Shown in pieces: positions 47,421-57,058 of a stretch of 64,000 nt of DNA. Position 1 is the first letter of the stretch. Every line of letters begins with the position of its first letter. The notes under the pieces were generated by a model. That model had not been told where the DNA came from. It worked only from the letters and a program-made list of their open reading frames with translations, and made no database searches. Both the position numbers and the translations under genes were made by a program. This DNA is from Albibacterium sp963696875 (GTDB lineage Bacteria > Bacteroidota > Bacteroidia > Sphingobacteriales > Sphingobacteriaceae), in assembly GCA_963696875.1 (NCBI GenBank), contig CAVOLQ010000002.1, positions 496,001 through 560,000 of the forward strand, written 5' to 3'.

Positions 47421-48335
47421 CTAAGTTAACACTTCGGTGATTCCATCTTTGTAGCTGGTAGGTGTAAACTGAAAGGTGCTACAAAACTTTTCGCTATTGA
47501 AAAAGTAATCCTGATTATTCTGATATTGCATTTCGCCCAGCTCTTTGATTGTTTTGTCAAACAAACCGCCCAAAGAAAGTATAAACGGAGACAAGAGCCT
47601 ATAAGAGCTTTTCTGCTTTCTAATGCCGTTCGCCATATCAATAAACTGCTTTCCGGTCAGTCTTTCAGAGGAGGTAGGCAAATGCCAGACCTGGTTATAC
47701 GCAGAGTCGGTATTACCAAGCAATGCAGTAGCTTTAGCTGCGTCAATGGTGTAGGTAAAAGAGTGTATTTTATTAAGGTCTGCTTGCCAATTGGCCTTTT
47801 TCCCTTTTGAAACTGGATCTAAAACAAGTACATTCAATACACCATTTTTAGAACCCGGTCCATAAAAATCTGCGCTTCTTGCAATCAGTGCTTTAAGATT
47901 GGAATTTGCCATCGCCTTATTGATAAGCTCAATAATTTGCAGCCGCACCGCACCCTTTTTTGAGGGAGGACTCATTTGGCTGTCTTCCGTCATATTTGGA
48001 ATCGCATTTTTATCGTAAACATAGACATTGTCAAAGAAAACCAATTTGCTATTATGCCGCAGGCAGGCATCTATGACGTTCTTCATAACAATTGGCCATT
48101 GCTCCTGCCAGATTTTAACGTTATACATCAAGCCAGCAGTCAAATAGACTACATCTGAACCTTTCACTGCTTCGGATACAGCCTCAGCATTTAAAAGGTC
48201 GGCGACTATCAGTTCATCATCCCCATTCACCTGATGGGGGTGACGCGCAACTAATTTGATTTTATCAGTAAACTGCTTTAGTTCTTTTGCAAGGGCGGTT
48301 CCTATGTCTCCGCCCGCGCCCAATATTGTTTGCAT
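47421..48335 (-). CDS. NAD(P)-binding epimerase/dehydratase-like protein
   Basis: A 304-residue Rossmann protein with an N-terminal GAGGDIGTALAKEL (GxxGxxG) for dinucleotide binding, VVYLTAGLMYNVK and the FDNVYVYDKN block. The catalytic tyrosine is expected in VYVYDKNAIP, but the usual YxxxK is not clear. It is an atypical SDR/NmrA-like family member. Substrate unknown. Confidence 0.8.
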   Translation of the reverse strand: MQTILGAGGDIGTALAKELKQFTDKIKLVARHPHQVNGDDELIVADLLNAEAVSEAVKGSDVVYLTAGLMYNVKIWQEQWPIVMKNVIDACLRHNSKLVFFDNVYVYDKNAIPNMTEDSQMSPPSKKGAVRLQIIELINKAMANSNLKALIARSADFYGPGSKNGVLNVLVLDPVSKGKKANWQADLNKIHSFTYTIDAAKATALLGNTDSAYNQVWHLPTSSERLTGKQFIDMANGIRKQKSSYRLLSPFILSLGGLFDKTIKELGEMQYQNNQDYFFNSEKFCSTFQFTPTSYKDGITEVLT

Positions 48336-48458
48336 GAATTAGGGATTTAGTAGGCAATAATATTTCGGCAAATATAAATATATTTTTTATTCCTTATGAA
48401 AATTGAAACATTATAGCTGATTTCCCATTATCTTTTCAGATCGAAATACCTTCCGTTA

Positions 48459-48731
48459 CTACTCTGCAGTCGTCGGATCAATAATAGTAGCAACCTGGCT
48501 AACCGAATCAACCGGGAACCCACCTTGATCCGCATGATCTAGAATCATCCCTTCATCTGGTGCAATGTAAACACAATAGATCTTATTACCAGTTACATAG
48601 CTTTGAAGCCACTGTATCTGAGGACCCATATTTCTCAATACATCGCATGAAGTTTGTGAAACTTCTTTTAATTGTTCTGCGGTCAAATTACCTGCTCCAG
48701 GAATTTCTCGCTCGATTACATATTTAGGCAT
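48459..48731 (-). CDS. DUF4242 (SCO4226-type) small protein
   Basis: 90 residues from the ATG at 48729-48731 (MPKYVIEREIPGAG), the conserved family start; the 22 codons upstream look spurious. Blocks IQWLQSYVTGNKIYCVYIAPDEG and DHADQGGFPVDSVSQVATIIDP are typical of DUF4242, where SCO4226 binds nickel. Metal binding here is inferred only. Divergent from the universal stress gene. Confidence 0.88.
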   Translation of the reverse strand: MPKYVIEREIPGAGNLTAEQLKEVSQTSCDVLRNMGPQIQWLQSYVTGNKIYCVYIAPDEGMILDHADQGGFPVDSVSQVATIIDPTTAE

Positions 48732-48893
48732 AAAAATGATATTATTTTTTGCTATAGAACATAAATTTTCGGCTTTTGTTTGAAAGAAATTAACCAAATT
48801 ACACTCGGATTATACCTTTCTATTAAAACCATATCCTCGGCTATTCGTTTTTTATTACAATGTAATAAATTACTACAAAAAGTGCATTCTATC

Positions 48894-49754
48894 ATGTCAA
48901 ATTCAGCAGAAAGCCGATTTTCAACCCTTTTGGTTTTCACCGATTTCTCTGATGCAGCTGCAAATGCTGCTAATTATGCAGCTGCCTTTGCCATGCAAGT
49001 ACATTCTAAACGGTTACTCATTTGCTATTCTGAATATATACCTTTCAAGAAACAAGTTCATATACAAGATATCCTGCTTAAAGAACAGCTACATCAAAGA
49101 AATATTGCTAGGCTAAATGGAATAACCAATGAACTTGGATCCCGAATTAATGGGTCGATAACCATCGAGGCTTATATTGATGAACGTCCGTTGGACCTTA
49201 TTTTAAGAAATTTTAATAAAGACCAGTCCGTTGGTCTCATAGTGATGGGCCTTGCAGGAAAAAGTGCTTCTGACCAAAGTCTTCTTGGAAGTAATACCGT
49301 TCGAATTACCCAAATTACGAAAACCCCTGTATTGATTATTCCAGAAAGCGCCTCTTTCAAAACTGTTAAAAAAGTTATATTTGCTTGTAATCTCAAAAAC
49401 ATATCAAGAAACACCCCCGTTTTCCCAATAAAACATTTGATAAATAAACTTGGGGCAAGTGTGTCTATATTAAGTGTCAGCCTTCATGACGATCATGTTG
49501 ACCCAACTACCACAGAAGAACCACCTTATTTCCGCCAATTTTGGGGTAAACAGCAACCTAAATACCACTACACCAATAATAAAGATGTTGTAATGGAAAT
49601 CATGAACTTTGCAACCACAAATAAAGTGCAATTAGTAATTGCTGTACCTAAAAAATATGGCTTTTTTGAAAAGCTTTTCCACAACAGTGTTACTAAAAAA
49701 CTTACCCATCATATACATTTGCCATTGTTATTGTTCAAAGAAGAAAACTTTTGA
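48894..49754 (+). CDS. Universal stress protein with two domains
   Basis: 286 residues from ATG 48894 (MSNSAESRF); the 38 upstream codons are unlikely to be used. The first UspA domain has TLLVFTDFSDAAANAANYAAAFA, and its tail GLAGKSASDQSLLGSNTVRI resembles the ATP-binding motif. A second, weaker copy starts near residue 170 (KKVIFACNLKNIS) and ends with VTKKLTHHIHLPLLL. It likely binds nucleotides in stress or low-energy conditions. Confidence 0.88.
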   Translation: MSNSAESRFSTLLVFTDFSDAAANAANYAAAFAMQVHSKRLLICYSEYIPFKKQVHIQDILLKEQLHQRNIARLNGITNELGSRINGSITIEAYIDERPLDLILRNFNKDQSVGLIVMGLAGKSASDQSLLGSNTVRITQITKTPVLIIPESASFKTVKKVIFACNLKNISRNTPVFPIKHLINKLGASVSILSVSLHDDHVDPTTTEEPPYFRQFWGKQQPKYHYTNNKDVVMEIMNFATTNKVQLVIAVPKKYGFFEKLFHNSVTKKLTHHIHLPLLLFKEENF

Positions 49755-50090
49755 ACCTCACAAAAGGGCTCGTTTAGTGAAAATATTCTCATCCCCCTGT
49801 TTTTTTTATTTTCATTAGTATCCTATTCCCATTCATTGTTTTCCAACAATAATTGTATGAATTTCAGAAATAACAAATTAATCAGATTAAGAATTAAGCC
49901 ATCTTTCAAACTTAAGATCAAAGTTGGAAATAAAAAAAGTAGAAACAATAAAACCCTTTCAAATGTTTGGTAGGCGAAGATTTAGCGTATACAATATTGA
50001 TTAACAAATTATTAATATTCTGTAATCTATAGGTTTCAATGATTTATTATTCAATTATCCCGATTAGATTTGGCAAAGTGTACTATCATT
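49755..50090. other. Intergenic region without a recognised feature
   Basis: A 336-bp A+T-rich gap between the universal stress gene and the first GT4 gene. I see no reading frame that looks real, no hairpin longer than about 6 bp, and no clear TAnnTTTG box close to the GT4 start. Confidence 0.4.
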
Positions 50091-51257
50091 ATGAACAGGA
50101 TAAAGGTTGCTTTTTTTGCCGAAATACTTATAGAAGATTTCGATGGTGCCTCTCGCACCATGTTTCAACTGATCAAAAGAATTGACCACAAAAAGTTTGA
50201 GTTTCTATTTATCTGTGGTGTTGGTCCTGATGAAATACAAGGCTTCGAATGCATAAAAATTCCTGTTATCGATCTTCCAATTAACGAAGGTTACACAATG
50301 GCACTTCCAATCATGGTTAAAAAGGAATTAGTAAAAAAACTAAAAATCTTTAAACCAGATGTAATTCATATTGCTACGCCATCTCTTCTGGGCAATTTCT
50401 CTTTAAAATACGCAATTAAGAATAACCTGCCGGTACTAACAATTTACCATACACATTTCATTTCTTACATCGATTATTATCTAAAGCACACTCCATTTTT
50501 AATTAACCGAGTAAAACATATAATGGCTGAAAATCAAAAGGAGTTTTATAATAAATGTGATAAAATATACGTTCCGTCTGACAGTATCAAAAGCGAACTG
50601 GAAAACATAGGTATTCTGCCCTTTAAAATGAAAATATGGAAAAGAGGAATCGACCACGAATTATTTTCTCCACAACATAAGGATTTAGAATTAATAAGAA
50701 AGCTAGTTGGAAATGATCATCCAAACGTTATTTTCGTTAGTCGATTAGTATGGGAAAAGAACTTGGAAACTTTGTTCCGAATTTATGATAAAATTCAAGC
50801 CTCTAATCTTGCTATCAACCTATTAGTTGCAGGAGATGGAGGCGCAAAAAAAGCTTGCATGTTAAAAATGCCTAATGCTGTATTTACCGGCAAAGTGAAT
50901 CATCCAGAACTTGCTGCTATATATGCCAGTGCTGACGTATTCCTGTTTCCATCGGTATCAGAATCCTATGGCAATGTAGTTTTAGAAGCGATGGCTTCTG
51001 GGTTGCCATGCGTCATTGCAGATGGCGGCGGATCTAAAGATTTGATAGAACAAGGTGTTAACGGGTTTAAATGCGAACCCAATAATGAAGAAGATTATCT
51101 TGAAAAGATACTTCTGATTCTAAATAATAAAGAACTAAAAGACCAATTTGTTTCAGAAGGGTTGAATTATACCTATCAGTTGAGCTGGGATCAGCTTGCC
51201 AATGAGTACTTCAATGATTTAGATTTATTTGCCCACCCTTCGTTGCAGATTAGTTAA
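50091..51257 (+). CDS. GT4-family glycosyltransferase A
   Basis: 388 residues from ATG 50091 (MNRIKVAFFAE); a TTG at 50070 is less likely. GT-B fold. The N-terminal domain has FFAEILIEDFDGASRTMFQL and VIHIATPSLLGNF. The donor half has NVIFVSRLVWEKNLETL, the VFLFPSVSESYGNVVLEAMASG block with the usual Glu pair, and LSWDQLA at the end, as in GDP- or UDP-sugar GT4 enzymes (GtfA/PimB-like). First gene of a three-gene set with 51264-51530 and 51537-52691. Substrate unknown. Confidence 0.9.
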   Translation: MNRIKVAFFAEILIEDFDGASRTMFQLIKRIDHKKFEFLFICGVGPDEIQGFECIKIPVIDLPINEGYTMALPIMVKKELVKKLKIFKPDVIHIATPSLLGNFSLKYAIKNNLPVLTIYHTHFISYIDYYLKHTPFLINRVKHIMAENQKEFYNKCDKIYVPSDSIKSELENIGILPFKMKIWKRGIDHELFSPQHKDLELIRKLVGNDHPNVIFVSRLVWEKNLETLFRIYDKIQASNLAINLLVAGDGGAKKACMLKMPNAVFTGKVNHPELAAIYASADVFLFPSVSESYGNVVLEAMASGLPCVIADGGGSKDLIEQGVNGFKCEPNNEEDYLEKILLILNNKELKDQFVSEGLNYTYQLSWDQLANEYFNDLDLFAHPSLQIS

Positions 51258-51263
51258 TATTAC

Positions 51264-51530
51264 ATGAAAAAGTGGCTTGTAGTCGTCATCACTGTATGCA
51301 TTGTAATTTATTTAGGTGTAGTCTTTTTTAAAGCTGCAGGTGCTTTTATTCCCGGACAAATTGGCGCTGAAGAATATGGAAATAAAATGATGCTCCTTGC
51401 TATTGGAATCCCCGATGCTGAAATCTGGATATCTATATTAAGAAGGGCAAGACAACTTGTTTGGATTGCCTTTGGTATTGTTGTTTATTTTCTACTCGCT
51501 AAACAACGTAATATTTTTCAAATAGAATAG
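51264..51530 (+). CDS. Small two-helix membrane protein between GT4 genes
   Basis: An 88-residue protein with two hydrophobic segments (about 3-24 and 66-82), KKWLVVVITVCIVIYLGVVF and ARQLVWIAFGIVVYFLLA, joined by a 40-residue loop. I recognise no family. It lies 6 bp after one GT4 gene and 6 bp before the other, so it is probably translated as part of their operon and may anchor a glycosyltransferase. Confidence 0.65.
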   Translation: MKKWLVVVITVCIVIYLGVVFFKAAGAFIPGQIGAEEYGNKMMLLAIGIPDAEIWISILRRARQLVWIAFGIVVYFLLAKQRNIFQIE

Positions 51531-51536
51531 CAGGTT

Positions 51537-52691
51537 ATGGAAATATTATTCGTCAGTCATAAATACCCTCCTTCAACTGGAGGTATGGAAAAACAAAGCT
51601 TTGAACTTATTAATGGGATCAAAAATATTACCAAGGCCCACTCTATTGTTTGTGAGGGAAATGAAAGCCGTTTCAAATTTTTCACAAAGCTCAATAAGCG
51701 GATTTTGAAGAAAATTGAAGAAAATCCAGCAATTACCATTATACATTTTAATGATGGTCTTATTGCTGCATTTAGTTTATTTCATACTCGGTACAAGCAT
51801 CTAAAACGTACACTAACCTTCCATGGATTAGATGTGGTATTTCCTGTAATGATTTATCAACGCTACATTTTTCCACGTTTCAATACATTTGATTTGATAA
51901 TCGCCGTAAGCCAGGCTACTGCAGATGCCTGCAAAATCAGAGGAATCAAACAAGAAAAGATCATAATAATAAATAATGGCGTAGACGTAGGGCCTGTAAA
52001 TAAAGTGGGAAGGAAGGAAGTTGACCGCTTGCTATCTCAAAAATATTATTTTGAAAGTCAAGGCAAAAGGATTTTAGTTACCATGGGCCGACCCGTTATA
52101 CGAAAAGGCTTCTCTTGGTTCATTAAAAATGTAATGCCACAGTTGAATCCAGAATTTATCCTACTGATGATCGGACCTATTTCCAAAAGGAAAAAGAGAT
52201 TTATCGGTATCCACTTTCTTCCTAAATCCATTCGAAGGAAAATAGAACTTCTGCTCGGTTCTCCAAGTGACGAATCTCGAGTAAACAAATTTATAAAAGA
52301 AGGCAACGCTTGTAAAATAAAGCGCTTAGGACAATTACCATCAGAAGAAATTCAGGCAATCTTGGGTATTGCAGATGCATTTGTTATGCCCAACATTGAG
52401 GTAGAGGGAGATATGGAAGGATTTGGTTTGGTTTGTCTGGAGGCCAGTATGTGCGGCACGAAAGTGTTTGCTTCTGCTACAGGAGGCATTACAGACGCTA
52501 TAGTTCATGGAAAGAATGGGATGTTGCTCCCTCCAGGAGATGCAACTTCTTGGGCACAATCCATAAACGAAATTATAGAAAAACCTGATGTTATTCAATT
52601 AAGAGCTGAAGAAATTATCTCATTTACGCAGGAACACTATAGTTGGCAGAAAATGTGCGATGAGTACCTATTCCATTTCTCAAAGCTTTAA
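51537..52691 (+). CDS. GT4-family glycosyltransferase B
   Basis: A 384-residue GT-B enzyme. N-terminal HKYPPSTGGMEKQSFELI (glycine loop), IIHFNDGLIAAF, then ILVTMGRPVIRKGFSWF, IADAFVMPNIEVEGDMEGFGL and LEASMCGTKVFASATGGI, the C-terminal donor motif including the E-x7-E-type pair. It lies in one operon with GT4 A and the small membrane protein. Together they probably build a glycolipid or exported glycan; the sugar is unknown. Confidence 0.9.
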   Translation: MEILFVSHKYPPSTGGMEKQSFELINGIKNITKAHSIVCEGNESRFKFFTKLNKRILKKIEENPAITIIHFNDGLIAAFSLFHTRYKHLKRTLTFHGLDVVFPVMIYQRYIFPRFNTFDLIIAVSQATADACKIRGIKQEKIIIINNGVDVGPVNKVGRKEVDRLLSQKYYFESQGKRILVTMGRPVIRKGFSWFIKNVMPQLNPEFILLMIGPISKRKKRFIGIHFLPKSIRRKIELLLGSPSDESRVNKFIKEGNACKIKRLGQLPSEEIQAILGIADAFVMPNIEVEGDMEGFGLVCLEASMCGTKVFASATGGITDAIVHGKNGMLLPPGDATSWAQSINEIIEKPDVIQLRAEEIISFTQEHYSWQKMCDEYLFHFSKL

Positions 52692-52740
52692 TAGCTCGAA
52701 GAAACAGCCTTGCAAACTAGCTAGATTTTCAAATGCACTT

Positions 52741-52783
52741 ATACCATAATTGCTAGAATGATCAATTCTGGCAATTATGGTAT
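52741..52783. repeat. Long hairpin between convergent GT4 B and the NTF2-like gene
   Basis: A 19-bp stem with one G-T pair: outer arms ATACCATAATTGC (52741-52753) and GCAATTATGGTAT (52771-52783), inner arms AGAAT and ATTCT, and a 5-nt loop. There is no T-run. The core GCTAGAAT and TTCTGGC matches the hairpin at 45741-45779 (GCTAGAAT and ATCTGGC), so the two belong to a small repeat family. Confidence 0.7.
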
Positions 52784-52824
52784 TCAAAACAAGTTTAGAA
52801 TATCTTATGGGGAAATTCCTAACC

Positions 52825-53253
52825 CTAGCTATATTTAACGGTAATATTGGTTATTTTCCAACCGTCTTTGGTGTTGCCTAGGGTTACATAATTAGTCTTT
52901 GTAAAAGTCGGGAACTTCATGTCTACTTTAGCAATAACAAAATCTTCGGTTTCTTCAATTAAAGAGTATTCGGTTTCGCAATTATATATCACATTCTTTG
53001 TTGATTTCAAGTAGCTCAAAAACTGACGTTTATTATAATTTAAAGGCTTTTTATCGCAGTCGATATAATGTTTGAAATCATCGCCCAATAATTCATTGAA
53101 GTCGTGGATTTGTCCGCTTGTAGCATTTTCGATGTATTTAACGAGTACTTCATTTGCGCTGACACCAGCTTTGGTAGGAATTCCAGCATTAACAAAAAGG
53201 ACTGCAGCGAAAAGGAAGCTGAACGTTAGGATTGATTTTTTTAAAGTTTTCAT
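52825..53253 (-). CDS. Secreted NTF2-like protein
   Basis: A 142-residue protein with a signal peptide ending VNAG (1-24). The mature part has the NTF2-like curved-sheet pattern: LVKYIENATSGQIHDFNELLGDDF, the FLSYLKSTKNVIYNCE helix-strand, VIAKVDMKFPTFTKTNYVTL, and the end DGWKITNITVKYS. Relatives are periplasmic and mostly uncharacterised. It stands alone between two hairpin or gap regions. Confidence 0.75.
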   Translation of the reverse strand: MKTLKKSILTFSFLFAAVLFVNAGIPTKAGVSANEVLVKYIENATSGQIHDFNELLGDDFKHYIDCDKKPLNYNKRQFLSYLKSTKNVIYNCETEYSLIEETEDFVIAKVDMKFPTFTKTNYVTLGNTKDGWKITNITVKYS

Positions 53254-53516
53254 GACAATGTTTTTTTGTAGTTAATTATTTAATGACGTTTTTATTTTAC
53301 TATTTCGATTGATTATTTGAATCAAAATTACTGCAGACAAGCACTCTGGGCAATATGAATTTGGCGAGAAGGGTGAAGTACTCGGTGAAAGCAGAAGAAA
53401 ATTCGGTAGAGGGTTTGGCCGATTATTAAAGTCGTGCTTCCAAACAGAGCTATACGACTATGGTTGGCTTTTTTTCTTCGAGGGACTCATAAATCCTTTC
53501 TGTCAATTAAACTGTA

Positions 53517-54521
53517 TCACTTTTTTTGCAAGTTCTTATACAGCAATAAACCAATAGGCATTGGCAGCCAAAAGGTGAAAAATCGAAAAAGTAAAGTCAC
53601 TATCAATGCGGCATGCACGGGTGAACCTAGTACAGTTAAAAAATAAGTCATTGCACCCTCATAAGCGATAAGCGAGCCAGGGGATAGCGGAAGTGCGCCA
53701 ATTACAATGGCCAATAACACCGCAAAAGCAACATGAGTAAACGGCACTTGAACATGAAAACCTTTTATTATAGCAAAGGCCGTTATAAAATCAAAACCAA
53801 TAAGACAAAGCTGATAAAAAACCGCCAAAACAAAATTCCTTTTTTTGCTCAATAGGGTATTTAAACTAATACTTTCTTTACCTGCTAATGAGATTAGATT
53901 TACTTTATCCAAGTATCTCTTGACAGGGCCAAATTGTCCAAACTTTTTAAAAATAAATGATACTGTATGCTTATTACTGATGGCAATTACAACAGCTCCA
54001 AGAAAAATAAAAAATCCACAACCTCCAATTGCAGTATAAGTTATTATAAGATTACTAGCAGCATAAGAACTAAGATACCAGCTATAAAATACTATGAGTA
54101 ATATTAACATTCCAATATAATAGCAAATTGACTCAAGTATTAACAGTCTAAAAGTACGCGAGGCCTCAACTTTTCTTTTTAAAAATTGGTTAAAAACATA
54201 ACCATTCCCACTTAACCCGCCACTTGGCAAAGCTTGATTAATGAATAAGGTAACAATAGACATTTTGAAAAGCGTAAAAAATCCAGCATTTCCCGTTTTC
54301 TTATCTAACAATATATAGAGAATAAGTGCATTACATACATAAGTAGCTATTTGACAGGCAACTGCCAAAAGAAGCCATACAGGATTCATTTCTAACAACA
54401 GGGTTTTAATATCTTTCAGTTTTCCTACGTAATGAACAGCTAGATAAAAAACAATAATTGATAAAATGTAAAATACAATACGTGAGGGTGTAAATAACCT
54501 AATGGCGTTCTTTATAGTCAT
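53517..54521 (-). CDS. UPF0104/LPG-synthase-type transmembrane protein
   Basis: A 334-residue polytopic protein with about 8 hydrophobic segments. It resembles the membrane half of lysylphosphatidylglycerol synthases (flippase-like): INQALPSGGLSGNGYVFNQFLKRK, and GALPLSPGSLIAYEGAMTYFL near the C-terminus. There is no catalytic aminoacyl-transfer domain, as is usual for family members in Bacteroidota. ATGA overlap with the MgtA gene, so the two are translationally coupled; the reason for that is not clear. Confidence 0.85.
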   Translation of the reverse strand: MTIKNAIRLFTPSRIVFYILSIIVFYLAVHYVGKLKDIKTLLLEMNPVWLLLAVACQIATYVCNALILYILLDKKTGNAGFFTLFKMSIVTLFINQALPSGGLSGNGYVFNQFLKRKVEASRTFRLLILESICYYIGMLILLIVFYSWYLSSYAASNLIITYTAIGGCGFFIFLGAVVIAISNKHTVSFIFKKFGQFGPVKRYLDKVNLISLAGKESISLNTLLSKKRNFVLAVFYQLCLIGFDFITAFAIIKGFHVQVPFTHVAFAVLLAIVIGALPLSPGSLIAYEGAMTYFLTVLGSPVHAALIVTLLFRFFTFWLPMPIGLLLYKNLQKK

Positions 54522-57058
54522 TTGTCCTTTTTAACTTTAAATACTTTCATATAAAACCATCTTTTCATCAATTCGGCAGAAAACATATACATCGCTACGA
54601 TCAAACATATCCAACCATAAAAGCTCGAAGGCAATTTCACAAAATCGAACCACCCTGCTATAGGCGTCAATGGAATAAATAGGACGAACAATAAAATTAA
54701 AAAGGTTGCCAAAAAAAGGTATTTTCCCGGTAAACTTTTAAAAAATGGCAGTCTGGTGCGTACGACCAGCACAATCAGGGTTGCAGAAATGACAGATTCA
54801 ATAAACCATCCCGTCTGAAATTGTTTCTCATCTGTATGTAGCAAAAAAATCAATACGGCGAAGGTGAGATAATCAAATACAGAGCTTAGTAAGCCAAAGT
54901 AGACCATAAAGCGTTTGATGAACTTGAAATCCCATCTCTGTGGACTCATAAGGCTTATCTTGTCTGTCCTATCCGTAGAGATAGCCATTTCTGGAAAATC
55001 CGTCAATAAATTATTAAGCAGGATTTGTTTAGGCAATAAGGGCAGAAAAGGCAAAAACAAAGATGCGCCTGCCATACTAAACATATTTCCAAAATTAGCA
55101 CTGGTAGCCATAAAGATGTACTTCATGGTATTAATGAATGTTTTTCGCCCCTCTAAGATACCGTTCGCTAATACATTAAGGTTTCGATCTAATAGAACAA
55201 TATCTGCTGCTTGCTTAGCAACATCAACGGCAGTATCTACAGAAATTCCTACATCGGCAGTATGTAGAGCAGGTGCATCATTTACGCCGTCACCCATAAA
55301 TCCGACGACATGTCCCGCCTTTTTAAGCATTGAGATAATCCTGTCCTTTTGATTAGGTTCAACTTCTGCAAAGATTTCCGTCTTAGCCGCTTTATGGAGA
55401 AGCGCGGCATTGCTCATTTTTTGTATCATCGCACCCGTTAAAATTATAGGATTTTTAAAACCAATGCTAACCGCGAGGCTTCTGGCTACTAATTCATTAT
55501 CACCTGTAATGATTTTTAATTCAACTCCCAAGGCTCTCAATTGGTTAATGGTAACGATGATGTCTACTTTGGGAGGATCAAAAAGAACAACAAAGCCCAT
55601 AAAGACCATATCTTTCTCATCATCTCTTGTAAACAAAGATCCGCCATTCCAGGGCTTAAAAGCAATACCCAAGGTCCTAAACCCCGCGGTACTTAATTCA
55701 TGGTATTTTGCCTTGATTGATTCGACATGTTTTTCGATGTCATTAAGTTTGCCATCTCCCAGCTCGACCTTAGTGCAAATAGAAAGTATAGCATTCAATG
55801 CCCCTTTTGAAACAACGATATGTTGGTTTCCATTCTTTACCTCGACTGTTAAGCGTTTCCTGATAAAATCGTAAGGTATTTCTGTTTGGAGCTTGAAATT
55901 CTCATCACCTTTATAAGCTAAGCAGATGGCTTCATCAATTGGATTGCGAAAACCTTGTTGTTTGGAAGCATTATACCAGGCATACTCAAGTACTTTATCA
56001 CTGTGCAGGCCATCTACTCCTAAAGTATCTTTCAGGTTCACCTTCCCTTCTGTAATGGTCCCCGTTTTATCCGCGCATAACAGGGTCATGCTTCCGAGGT
56101 TCTCAATCGATGAAAGTCTTTTCACAATAACTTTCATCTTTGATATGCGTTTCGCGCCACTCGCTAAGTTTACACTCACAATTACCGGCAAAAGTTGTGG
56201 GGTTAGACCTACGGCTAGTGCAAGAGAAAATAAAAACGAATCCAAAACCGGTTTATGTAGGATAACGTTCGCGGCAAATATTACTAAAACCAAAACCATC
56301 GTTATCTCCATTAGCAAGTAACCGAAGCGGCGGATCCCACGTTCAAAATCTGTTTCAGGAATACTGCTTTGAAGCTGTTTAGAAATTTTGCCGATTTCGG
56401 TTTCTGCTCCGGTTTTTATGATCAAAATGCTAGCTTTGCCGCTAATAATATGTGCGCCCATAAATAAGGCATTCGTCCGTTTTGATAATGGTGTATCTTC
56501 AGACAATACTCCACATTTCTTTTCTACAGGATAAGTTTCTCCGGTAAATGCCGCCTCATCTACAAAAAGTTCATCGGAATCCAGCAACAGGGCATCTCCC
56601 GGAATAATATCCCCAGCAGATACATAAACAATGTCACCGGGTACAACCATTTCAAAAGGTAATTCTTGTTTTTGTCCATCTCTTAAAATGGTGCAGCTTA
56701 ATTGAACCATCTTTAATAGCTCTTTGACAGCAATTTCAGCGCCTTTCTCCTGCCAATAACTTAAAAAGCTACTGATCAAAACAATTACAAAAATGATCAG
56801 GGTATCTGTGATATCTCCCAAAAAACCTGACAATATCGCTGCGCCAATCAGAAGTAAAGTAATTGGACTTTTAAATTGACGAAAAAATAAAAGTAGGGTC
56901 GATGTCCCCGAGCTGTCCTTTAAAGTATTTTTTCCGTATTCCAGTAAACGTCGTTTAGCGTCGTCACGGGTTAATCCATCTGAACTAGCCGATAGTGCAG
57001 ACAATGCATCGTCTTTGCTTAAATGCCAAAACTGCTCAACCGTTACGGTATTTTTCAT
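54518..57058 (-). CDS. mgtA: MgtA-type Mg2+-importing P-type ATPase
   Basis: An 846-residue P3B-ATPase. The phosphorylation motif is LCADKTGTITEGKVN (Asp near residue 330), the actuator loop has EAAFTGETYPVEK, and the hinge has MGDGVNDAPALHTADVGISV. About 10 membrane helices. N-terminal cation-ATPase region: LSASSDGLTRDDAKRRLLEYG. MgtA imports Mg2+ and is often induced in Mg2+ limitation. Coupled by ATGA to the flippase-like protein downstream. No long leader consistent with a Mg2+ sensor was found. Confidence 0.93.
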   Translation of the reverse strand: MKNTVTVEQFWHLSKDDALSALSASSDGLTRDDAKRRLLEYGKNTLKDSSGTSTLLLFFRQFKSPITLLLIGAAILSGFLGDITDTLIIFVIVLISSFLSYWQEKGAEIAVKELLKMVQLSCTILRDGQKQELPFEMVVPGDIVYVSAGDIIPGDALLLDSDELFVDEAAFTGETYPVEKKCGVLSEDTPLSKRTNALFMGAHIISGKASILIIKTGAETEIGKISKQLQSSIPETDFERGIRRFGYLLMEITMVLVLVIFAANVILHKPVLDSFLFSLALAVGLTPQLLPVIVSVNLASGAKRISKMKVIVKRLSSIENLGSMTLLCADKTGTITEGKVNLKDTLGVDGLHSDKVLEYAWYNASKQQGFRNPIDEAICLAYKGDENFKLQTEIPYDFIRKRLTVEVKNGNQHIVVSKGALNAILSICTKVELGDGKLNDIEKHVESIKAKYHELSTAGFRTLGIAFKPWNGGSLFTRDDEKDMVFMGFVVLFDPPKVDIIVTINQLRALGVELKIITGDNELVARSLAVSIGFKNPIILTGAMIQKMSNAALLHKAAKTEIFAEVEPNQKDRIISMLKKAGHVVGFMGDGVNDAPALHTADVGISVDTAVDVAKQAADIVLLDRNLNVLANGILEGRKTFINTMKYIFMATSANFGNMFSMAGASLFLPFLPLLPKQILLNNLLTDFPEMAISTDRTDKISLMSPQRWDFKFIKRFMVYFGLLSSVFDYLTFAVLIFLLHTDEKQFQTGWFIESVISATLIVLVVRTRLPFFKSLPGKYLFLATFLILLFVLFIPLTPIAGWFDFVKLPSSFYGWICLIVAMYMFSAELMKRWFYMKVFKVKKDK

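Noticed and set aside
55410..55874. 154-residue antisense frame inside mgtA
   Set aside because: It runs through conserved P-ATPase blocks in the opposite direction and has no upstream signal.
53517..57058. Mg2+-sensing leader upstream of mgtA
   Set aside because: The 5' side is short (about 147 bp to the PAP2 gene) and shows no clear alternating hairpins.
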